From Methanobacteriota archaeon (GTDB lineage: Archaea; Thermoplasmatota; Poseidoniia; Poseidoniales; Thalassarchaeaceae), in the NCBI GenBank assembly GCA_002724815.1, contig PBPV01000010.1, positions 11,495 through 16,728 of the forward strand: a stretch of DNA of 5,234 bases. The letters run 5' to 3'. The notes beneath the pieces were generated by a model that saw only the letters and a list, made by a program, of their open reading frames with translations, was not told where the DNA came from and did no database searches. Below are positions 1 through 5,234 of this stretch, in pieces. Made by a program: the position numbers and the translations under genes. Position 1 is the stretch's first letter. Every line of letters begins with the position of its first letter.

Positions 1-3000
1 GCCTCAATCACTTGACCATAGGCTGCATAAATCGTCACAACACCGGACTGATCTGGTGTGAAATATCCACTGCTGTCAATGGTTCCATCTGTACAAGACC
101 ATAGAACACCTCCAGTCAAGGTGTTTCCATTCGCATCCATCAATGAACCACTGAATTGAACCCCAGTATCTGCATCAGTACTCGAGGGACCGGAGAGGCT
201 GATTGAATCAACCAGTGTATAGTTGAACAACAACTTCGGCTTATCCGATGATGGAGATTCACTGGATTTAACGTCAACAAGCATGTGTCCAGCATTGGTT
301 GAACCCATGATAACAACGGTAACGGTACCATTCATGGTGGTCATCGCTCCACTCACATCAAAGTGTAGCCAACCACCAGTGAAGGTGCTCATGACACGCA
401 CGGTGTCCAAGGGCGTGGCAATATAATCGACACCCGCTTGCAAACCTGCAGCGGACCAGTTGTAACCCGTCGAAGCCGCATTCCATGTCGCACTGGCTTC
501 GTCAAAACTTGGATTGATGACTACATATGCAGACAAATCGAGATAATTGGCCAAACTAAGTTGGCTGATTTGATCAACATAGATTGACAATTGTGCGGAG
601 TGAGGATTGACAGACATTTGGTCCAATGGCATTTGACCCATGTCAATCTGATATACCGCATGACAGCGGTTGGCAGCAACCGACCCACAGCCTGTACCGA
701 TGTTGATTGTACTCTGCGTACCATGACCTGCATTCACGTCACCTTCATCGAGATAGGTGTCCCATACAGGGAGATGACCCAACGATGGAACATCTGAACC
801 TTCTTGGATTGCAACCGAATATACATGGTTTCCAACATCAGTAATGTCGGGGTTGCCAATTCCAAAGGTCGATGGTACCGAGCGGGGACCGGGAACAGAA
901 CCATTCAATGCCTGGACTGACCAAGTGTAAATCTCCCCAACTGCCAGATCAAAACCGGGTGTCCAGGCAGATGGAATTGCAGAGGTCCCACCTATCATGA
1001 ATCCAGAATTGCTGCTAGAATCCCAAGACTCGTAAGTTAGGGTGCCCGTTGCATTGCTAAGCTGGAGAATGTAACCTGTAGCATCACTCAATGTATCCCA
1101 AGTTAGGACGGGGCGTGTCTCAATTCCCAAGGAGTATTGGCCGACATCGTAGACGACTTCCAAGTGGTCTGGCGACAATAGTGAAACCTGTGCTGGCGAA
1201 CTTGCATTGTTTGGATTGTCTACGTACTCGACGATCAATTCCGGTGCATAATCGCTTGAACCATCGGCCGAATTGAAGTAAATCGTACCCGCCCATGCGG
1301 TTTGCAGGGCCATGTTCATGACGCCGCTTCCCGACCATGCATTTCGAGCAATATTGGTGACATCCCATTCGTACCACACACCTGCATTGGTAGAGGTTGA
1401 GGTCATCGATGAGGATGAGGAACCATTACACTGCGTGTTTGGATTGTAGTTATTCCAAGTTACATTCGATTCACTAAATCCTGCACATTCGTGGATGGCG
1501 ATGCTGTGTGCACCACTTCCTGCGATGCTCGATACGTACATACGCAAGGTGACCGAGGTCGGCAACATTGTAGCAGGATATGGATATTCAGCCAAATCAA
1601 TTGACATCAAGCCAACTGCATCATGGGCAGAGTCGGCAGGGTCAAGCCCGACCGCAATCGAGGCTGAAGAACCAAAGTTGGTGGTCTGTCCGAAAGTGTT
1701 CGATGTGACATAACTGTCAGGCATTGTGGGCAACAGGCCCGTATCTTCGAATACTGCACCACGCTGCATTGAGACGCTGAAATTACCAGCACCATCGTCG
1801 CTCCCTTGTTCATCCGGGACACGCGTTTGGAACATGTTCGACCAGTTGCTGTAAACACCATTCTGAACAGCGCGAATTCGTAGATGATTCCAGTGATCAC
1901 CTTGGGCTTCACTGGCCGGAGTCCACAATGTGTGATTGGTCAAATCGAACGTGGAGTTCATCCAGGTTGATGGGTCACTTGAGTCGTAAATCCAAGCGTC
2001 CATTGTGAATCGCTCACTCAAAGAGTGTTGAATTTGCCAAGCGTCGATTGAGCTGGAACTCGGGTGAGTCCATGTAGACCACAATGGATCTGTAGGCATC
2101 GGCCGCAATGAGTTCGCATCCCAAGCAGTAAAGGGTCCATTGGAGGTTAAGTTGCTGACCCATGTGGGTGCGGCAGGCATGACTTGTGTACCTGCGCGAT
2201 ATGTTAGTTTGAGGATGGGTCGAAGCGACTCGTAAATTCCCGTGGCATCCTCGTTAATGAATGCGTGGCGAGCGTAGAGATTCGGGTCTTCAGAGGCAAG
2301 CAACATGCTGAGAACGTCATTGCCACTGATGTGAGCTTGCTGCATCAATTGCGTAACGTTCCACGAATACCACCCGTTGCCACTAATGTTGGTGGATACC
2401 GCGGGTACATCTGCGTCGTTAGCACCGTAGGCTCCCGGACTCTGCCAGGTATTGTTGGTCCAACACTGATTCCACGTCACTGTACTCTCAACCCAGTTGC
2501 AGTGAACACTGGAGAGGGATACATCGGTGTCATAGTTGCTCGACCCACTGATTCGGTACATCTCGAGATGTGCTTCAACCACTTGCCAAGCATCACCATC
2601 CATAATGGGGACGTTGGAAATATCAAATCGCAACAATGAGCGTGATTCATGACCCGCGTTGGAGCAAGCCGGCCCACCGTTGGACAGTCCAACCGAGAGG
2701 TAACTCGAACTGGAACCGTATGCTGCATTAGGGTTGCATGAATCGATGTATGCTCCTTCTGCAACATCATAGGCATTCGTTGCAGAGTATGCATTCCCGT
2801 TGGTGAGTTCCACCCAATGATCGGTCGAGTTGATTGAATCACCAATGTCATTCGGAATGATGAAACTCTCAACGGTGGAACGCGGACCCATCATCCAGTC
2901 ATTCACGGGCTGAACGAACCAAGAATACATTGAATCATGACTTGCTGCGAAGGCTCCGACTTCCAAATAAGAGAAATTTTGCAAATCGAATAGAGTCGGG

Positions 3001-5234
3001 TCATAGTAACTGTCAGCACAACCAACACCATCCCAAATGTCTCCATTCTGGATTGCACAAATCATCCAGCCATCGACATTGCTTTGACCAGAATATGACC
3101 AATTGAATTCTGGACCATCTCCTGAAGTCATCACCGGATGTTCCCAGAGAATATCCCCATTGGCGGGGCCAATCAGAGTGGCTGGGGCGGTGGGGAGTGC
3201 GGCTGTTCCATTCATCCATTCGAGGCGCAGAATGGGTTCATTGGCCTCGAATTGTGTTTCGGTACTGTGCAAAACCAGTTGATCACTTGAATACATCTCA
3301 GCACTAATCATCAATCCAATGGAATCGTCACCACGTGCAATCGCCGCTTGAGCTGCTGCGGTGAAATCCAGCGGTAGTTCAACACTATCGGAGACATCGT
3401 ACTCGATGTAACTCCACTCAGCCCGATCTAGTGCGCCTTGCGCACCGACCGACGACCAGTTGTTCACTCCATCGTACGTCAGACCGGTTGCAGATTCGTC
3501 CCAATCTTGTAGAACTTCAAACATCGCAACTGAAGGCGTCGATGAATTGTTGGTTGCGACTTCAAAAATCAACTCTGCTCCTGTCAGACGAGCATTCGAT
3601 GGAATCGGCAATGCCCCTGTCCCATTGAGTGGAATCTCAATCAGCGCACTGGATGTTCCTGAGATGAACAGTGTTCCATCCGAGGCGTGAGTATCGTTTT
3701 GGTAATTTGAATCCCAAGAAATCCATGTATCGGTAAATAATGGTAAACTGCCATCCGATAGTACATCGCCATGACCCACTTCTACTGCATACCAAGTATC
3801 ACCCAGGTGTTGTCCGCTGGACACGTCCAAATCGGGGATGACAAAATTATTTCCAGCCGTCCACAACCCGATTTGACCGGTCGCGGAGATGCCTCGGACT
3901 CGCCAGAAATAGGATTCTCCCGAAGTCAAATTGCTGTTGAATGTAAACGACGTGCCACTGAAATCACCGGTATCAATCCAAGACGAGTACGTCTGAAGTG
4001 CGCTTGTGGAAAAACTGGAGTCTTCGTCAACTTGTACCTGCCAGCCATTGGCCGCAGTAACCCCGGTTTCATTCCACTCTAGCGTCGGTGTTTGATCCAC
4101 CTCGAAGGTGTAATCTCCACTGAGAATCCATTCCCCATTGGCTGGAATCAAGTCGACTGGAACATTCGGAGCTGCATTCGAACCATTGGTGTAAACGATG
4201 ACAAGTTCGGGCATGGACCCACTTCCTCGATCGTAGAAAGAAACCGCGTTCCAACTCGATGATGTTAGGATGAAATCAATTTGTGAATCGGTTCGCATTG
4301 CGCTTTGAACTGCAGCAGTGACGTTCCATTCATACCAGGTGTTGCTGGCTTCAACGCTCACTGTATCTAGAGCTTGGACACGCTCAGTTCCACTGGCACC
4401 CGGAGCGTTCCAGGGTGTGTTACCATCTGTGGTATTCCAAGTTGCAGTTGATTCATCCCAATCATGCTCACTACTCTCATACATGGTCATGGGAATTGAA
4501 GACAAACTGATTCCAGATTGTTGGAGGGTACGAACTCGCATCATGGCTGAAACAATCGCTAGGCCTTCAGGCATTGCGTGTGAATGCAAATCACAACTCA
4601 ACAGAGCGACTTGGCTGCTAGAGATGGTCAAATCCTGCCCGTCGAGATTCATCCCGGAAGCAGCACCACTTTCAAGTGTCAAATCCGCACACTCGGGCAG
4701 GGTCTCTCCAATGTTCTGTATCGTACCATTTCCATGTCGGTAACGCAACTCATGCTCTCCATTACCGAGAGAGGTTGAATTGATCTCTGAAATCAAAAAG
4801 GAATCTGCTGACCATGGTCCTTGTTCGCCGTCCTCAATCATCAGCATTCTCCATTGATAGGTCTCGCCCCAGTCCAAATTCCAATTCGAGGGGACTGTGA
4901 ATTCACCGTTGGTCAAGTCGAAGCCAGTGTCTTCACGACTGTCAGCAGTGAACGGAATGGATTCACCAATTCCATCTCCGAACAGTTGGATGACTACATC
5001 GGCAGGGTCACCATTTGAATTGGATACCACTGAGGCATCCCAACTAAGGGTTGGATTAGTGGTGCTTTCCAAAGCCCATGAATTCAAATCCCAAGCGGCA
5101 CTATGTGGCAACGGTGCTATTACATTCACTTCCGAAGTAGCTGTAGAATCTCCCCATGAATAGGTCAAATCAAGGTGGGGGCGGTAGGAAATGGGCTCGT
5201 CACCGGTTGCGATTTCGATTTCTTCACCAGCCAA
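1..5234 (-). CDS. Internal fragment of a giant modular surface protein with tandem Fn3-like and DNRLRE/CBM96-type domains (both ends outside the window)
   Basis: One minus-strand frame is open from the right edge (first codon 5232-5234) to the left edge (last full codon 3-5), giving 1,744 residues without a stop. Every recognisable protein motif in the window lies in this frame. Domain order is: end of one DNRLRE domain (residues 1-25), five Fn3-like plus DNRLRE units (40-348, 349-673, 674-1012, 1013-1337, 1338-1672), then the start of a bacterial Ig-like domain (1673-1744). DNRLRE domains are extracellular beta-sandwiches related to CBM96 and to disaggregatase repeats; Fn3-like domains usually act as spacers. 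From this I infer an exported adhesin or polysaccharide-binding stalk. Lysine is almost absent (4 residues), acidic residues and N-glycosylation sequons are plentiful, and cysteines mostly come in pairs, all fitting an exported protein. No signal peptide, transmembrane anchor, sorting motif or catalytic domain is in view; these would lie beyond the edges. Start, stop and operon context cannot be judged. The coding call is very secure; the function is a moderate inference. Confidence 0.95.
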   Translation of the reverse strand, partial: MAGEEIEIATGDEPISYRPHLDLTYSWGDSTATSEVNVIAPLPHSAAWDLNSWALESTTNPTLSWDASVVSNSNGDPADVVIQLFGDGIGESIPFTADSREDTGFDLTNGEFTVPSNWNLDWGETYQWRMLMIEDGEQGPWSADSFLISEINSTSLGNGEHELRYRHGNGTIQNIGETLPECADLTLESGAASGMNLDGQDLTISSSQVALLSCDLHSHAMPEGLAIVSAMMRVRTLQQSGISLSSIPMTMYESSEHDWDESTATWNTTDGNTPWNAPGASGTERVQALDTVSVEASNTWYEWNVTAAVQSAMRTDSQIDFILTSSSWNAVSFYDRGSGSMPELVIVYTNGSNAAPNVPVDLIPANGEWILSGDYTFEVDQTPTLEWNETGVTAANGWQVQVDEDSSFSTSALQTYSSWIDTGDFSGTSFTFNSNLTSGESYFWRVRGISATGQIGLWTAGNNFVIPDLDVSSGQHLGDTWYAVEVGHGDVLSDGSLPLFTDTWISWDSNYQNDTHASDGTLFISGTSSALIEIPLNGTGALPIPSNARLTGAELIFEVATNNSSTPSVAMFEVLQDWDESATGLTYDGVNNWSSVGAQGALDRAEWSYIEYDVSDSVELPLDFTAAAQAAIARGDDSIGLMISAEMYSSDQLVLHSTETQFEANEPILRLEWMNGTAALPTAPATLIGPANGDILWEHPVMTSGDGPEFNWSYSGQSNVDGWMICAIQNGDIWDGVGCADSYYDPTLFDLQNFSYLEVGAFAASHDSMYSWFVQPVNDWMMGPRSTVESFIIPNDIGDSINSTDHWVELTNGNAYSATNAYDVAEGAYIDSCNPNAAYGSSSSYLSVGLSNGGPACSNAGHESRSLLRFDISNVPIMDGDAWQVVEAHLEMYRISGSSNYDTDVSLSSVHCNWVESTVTWNQCWTNNTWQSPGAYGANDADVPAVSTNISGNGWYSWNVTQLMQQAHISGNDVLSMLLASEDPNLYARHAFINEDATGIYESLRPILKLTYRAGTQVMPAAPTWVSNLTSNGPFTAWDANSLRPMPTDPLWSTWTHPSSSSIDAWQIQHSLSERFTMDAWIYDSSDPSTWMNSTFDLTNHTLWTPASEAQGDHWNHLRIRAVQNGVYSNWSNMFQTRVPDEQGSDDGAGNFSVSMQRGAVFEDTGLLPTMPDSYVTSNTFGQTTNFGSSASIAVGLDPADSAHDAVGLMSIDLAEYPYPATMLPTSVTLRMYVSSIAGSGAHSIAIHECAGFSESNVTWNNYNPNTQCNGSSSSSMTSTSTNAGVWYEWDVTNIARNAWSGSGVMNMALQTAWAGTIYFNSADGSSDYAPELIVEYVDNPNNASSPAQVSLLSPDHLEVVYDVGQYSLGIETRPVLTWDTLSDATGYILQLSNATGTLTYESWDSSSNSGFMIGGTSAIPSAWTPGFDLAVGEIYTWSVQALNGSVPGPRSVPSTFGIGNPDITDVGNHVYSVAIQEGSDVPSLGHLPVWDTYLDEGDVNAGHGTQSTINIGTGCGSVAANRCHAVYQIDMGQMPLDQMSVNPHSAQLSIYVDQISQLSLANYLDLSAYVVINPSFDEASATWNAASTGYNWSAAGLQAGVDYIATPLDTVRVMSTFTGGWLHFDVSGAMTTMNGTVTVVIMGSTNAGHMLVDVKSSESPSSDKPKLLFNYTLVDSISLSGPSSTDADTGVQFSGSLMDANGNTLTGGVLWSCTDGTIDSSGYFTPDQSGVVTIYAAYGQVIE
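3..218 (-). other. Start of a bacterial Ig-like (Big-type) domain following the repeat array (cut by the window edge)
   Basis: Residues 1673-1744 do not resemble the Fn3-like domains. The pattern is S-I-S-L-S-G-P-S-S-T-D-A-D-T-G, then L-M-D-A-N-G-N, then V-L-W-S-C-T-D-G-T-I-D-S-S-G-Y-F-T-P and G-V-V-T-I-Y-A-A-Y-G. A D-x-x-G-N turn, W-x-x-x-x-G-x-I, G-x-F-T-P and V-T-I-x-A series is typical of Big-family Ig-like domains of surface proteins. It contains one unpaired visible cysteine (W-S-C-T-D). The domain is at or near completion when the window ends; it may be a single spacer or the first of a second array. The family assignment is by motif only. Confidence 0.65.
219..1223 (-). repeat. Repeat unit 5: Fn3-like domain (855-1223) plus DNRLRE/CBM96-like domain (219-854), last copy of the array in view
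   Basis: The Fn3-like half (residues about 1338-1460) has SSPAQVSLLSPD, T-R-P-V-L-T-W-D, A-T-G-Y-I-L-Q-L-S and E-I-Y-T-W-S-V-Q-A. The DNRLRE half (1461-1672) has W-D-T-Y-L-D (codons near 750-764), N-A-G-H-G-T-Q-S-T-I-N-I-G, SFDEASATWN, WLHFDVS (351-371) and the closing KPKLLFNY at 219. Two cysteines sit close together (G-C-G-S and R-C-H-A). Three of the four lysines in the whole 1,744-residue slice are in its last 20 residues. After it the Fn3-DNRLRE alternation stops in the visible sequence. Confidence 0.8.
1224..2198 (-). repeat. Repeat unit 4: Fn3-like domain (1815-2198) plus DNRLRE/CBM96-like domain (1224-1814)
   Basis: The Fn3-like half (residues about 1013-1140) starts with a proline linker (MPAAPTWVSNL), has I-D-A-W-Q-I-Q-H in the middle and H-L-R-I-R-A-V-Q-N-G-V-Y-S-N-W-S near the end. 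An acidic, glycine-rich linker (DEQGSDDGAGN) follows. The DNRLRE half (1141-1337) shows the textbook D-S-Y-V start (1707-1718) with T-N-F-G-S-S-A-S-I-A-V-G, then T-L-R-M-Y-V, GFSESNVTWN, WYEWDVT (1356-1376) and closing APELIVEY at 1224. Two cysteines (codons 1485-1487 and 1428-1430) flank the VTWN strand, as in unit 3. The loop after it is a serine-rich run (S-S-S-S-S-M-T-S-T-S-T), possibly a flexible or glycosylated loop. Confidence 0.82.
2199..3215 (-). repeat. Repeat unit 3: Fn3-like domain (2853-3215) plus canonical DNRLRE/CBM96-like domain with four cysteines (2199-2852)
   Basis: The DNRLRE half (residues about 795-1012) is the best family match in the window. It has an AYIDS start (2742-2756 region), an A-A-Y-G-S turn, S-R-S-L-L-R-F-D-I-S-N-V-P, A-H-L-E-M-Y, NWVESTVTWN, a W-Q-S-P-G-A loop, WYSWNVT (2352-2372) and the closing LRPILKLTY. 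Four cysteines occur at codons 2736-2738, 2664-2666, 2499-2501 and 2463-2465; the last two flank the VTWN strand at an 11-residue interval and could form a local disulfide. The Fn3-like half (674-794) opens with APATLIGPANG, has EFNWSYSG and M-Y-S-W-F-V-Q-P, and contains its own cysteine pair (M-I-C-A and V-G-C-A-D), which the other Fn3-like domains lack. Confidence 0.85.
3216..4190 (-). repeat. Repeat unit 2: Fn3-like domain (3834-4190) plus degenerate DNRLRE/CBM96-like domain (3216-3833)
   Basis: The Fn3-like half (residues about 349-467) is the clearest of the five. A proline linker (APNVPVDLIPANG) leads to TPTLEWNE, NGWQVQVDEDSSFS and then G-E-S-Y-F-W-R-V-R-G. The DNRLRE half (468-673) begins with the family's D-T-W-I (3720-3731) and ends in EPILRLEW at 3216. 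Its central signature is altered: DWDESATGLTY stands where the others have W-x-E-S-x-V-T-W-N, and the W-Y-x-W-N-V-T motif has become WSYIEYDVS (3390-3416). It has no cysteine. The fold is probably kept, because hydrophobic strand spacing and the closing strand remain, but the ligand surface may have changed. Confidence 0.75.
4191..5117 (-). repeat. Repeat unit 1: Fn3-like domain (4794-5117) plus DNRLRE/CBM96-like domain (4191-4781)
   Basis: The Fn3-like half (residues about 40-147) has the early-strand NPTLSW motif and the late-strand G-E-T-Y-Q-W-R-M followed by G-P-W-S, the usual Fn3-type pattern. The DNRLRE half (about 152-348) carries DWDESTATWN (TWN codons at 4434-4442), then WYEWNVT (4317-4337), then the closing strand MPELVIVY at 4191. 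Its N-terminal part is divergent: the D-T-Y and N-F/Y-G signature of the family is not recognisable, and the region 4500-4780 instead reads as a polar stretch with two cysteines (E-C-A-D-L and L-S-C-D-L). The two may pair in a disulfide. Domain limits are approximate, set by the closing strands. Confidence 0.75.
5160..5234 (-). repeat. C-terminal strand of a preceding DNRLRE-like domain (unit 0, truncated by the window edge)
   Basis: Residues 1-25 end in YRPHLDLTY. This aligns with the last strand of the five complete DNRLRE domains downstream: MPELVIVY, EPILRLEW, LRPILKLTY, APELIVEY and KPKLLFNY. It is followed, as in the others, by a short polar linker and an Fn3-like domain. The match is short but sits at the expected distance from the next domain. 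It implies that at least one more DNRLRE domain lies before the window, so the array has six or more copies. Confidence 0.7.

Noticed and set aside
140..210. D-A-D-T-G and D-A-N-G-N segments resembling EF-hand, dockerin or thrombospondin type 3 calcium loops
   Set aside because: They lack the full spacing of acidic ligands needed for those loops, and they fit the strand-turn positions of the Big-type domain in which they sit.
1383..1440. Serine and threonine codon run that looks like low-complexity DNA or a slippage-prone repeat
   Set aside because: The codons are mixed (tcc, tca, tcg, acc, tct), so there is no perfect DNA repeat unit. It reads as a loop within the unit 4 domain and the frame is kept.
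1607..1912. A 101-codon minus-strand open frame
   Set aside because: It is a shifted reading of the Fn3-DNRLRE junction of unit 4, with no homology signature. The in-frame reading gives the DSYV and TNFG family motifs in the same bases.
2265..2639. A 124-codon plus-strand open frame
   Set aside because: It is antisense to the most canonical DNRLRE domain (unit 3). The open run is a by-product of codon choice in the real gene, with no independent motif or start signal.
2477..2872. A 131-codon minus-strand open frame overlapping unit 3
   Set aside because: It lies out of frame within the long minus-strand reading frame, shows no domain motif, and has an arginine- and methionine-rich composition typical of an out-of-frame translation. 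The in-frame translation of the same bases is a canonical DNRLRE domain.
3771..4082. A 103-codon plus-strand open frame
   Set aside because: It is antisense to the best-preserved Fn3-like domain (unit 2), with no recognisable motif. It is a shadow of that domain.
4318..4743. A 141-codon plus-strand open frame
   Set aside because: It is antisense to the unit 1 DNRLRE domain, including its conserved TWN and WYEWNVT motifs. Nothing in its translation is recognisable, and no ribosome binding site or promoter is evident.
1..5234. Search for promoters, terminators, tRNAs, CRISPR repeats, insertion-sequence ends and att sites
   Set aside because: None could be supported. There is no intergenic sequence, and the coding frame with conserved domains covers all positions.

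Overview
The whole window lies inside one very large protein-coding gene on the minus strand. The frame with codons ending at position 3 and beginning at 5234 reads through 1,744 sense codons with no stop. It enters at the right edge already in mid-protein and is still open at the left edge. I see no start codon context, stop, promoter, terminator, RNA gene, mobile element or intergenic DNA. The window is therefore an internal slice of a giant gene.

The translated slice is modular. Reading N- to C-terminal (right to left in window coordinates) it holds the last strand of one module (5160-5234), then five tandem units of about 310-345 residues (roughly 1 kb each), then the start of a different Ig-like module (3-218). 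Each unit pairs a fibronectin-III-like domain of about 110-130 residues with a DNRLRE/CBM96-type beta-sandwich of about 200-220 residues. The latter is the family related to the repeats of Methanosarcina disaggregatase. The recurring signatures are a D-T-Y/W start, W-x-E-S-x-V-T-W-N, W-Y-x-W-N/D-V-T, and a closing P-x-L-x-x-x-Y strand. The units are clearly homologous in protein but have drifted far apart, so this is an old tandem array and not a recent expansion.

The composition is that of a secreted surface protein. I count only 4 lysines in 1,744 residues. Asp, Ser, Thr, Asn and Trp are abundant, there are about 32 N-x-S/T sequons, and most of the 13 cysteines fall in pairs within single domains. 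The likely role is a cell-surface or secreted stalk or adhesin whose DNRLRE domains bind polysaccharide and whose Fn3-like domains act as spacers. No catalytic domain is visible here.

Organism: this is inference only. Giant acidic, lysine-poor, sequon-rich surface proteins built from DNRLRE, Fn3 and Big-like modules, in DNA of middling GC with heavy use of TTG for leucine, would suit a planktonic marine archaeon of the Poseidoniales (Marine Group II) type. A bacterium with large adhesins cannot be excluded. No phylogenetic marker lies in the window.
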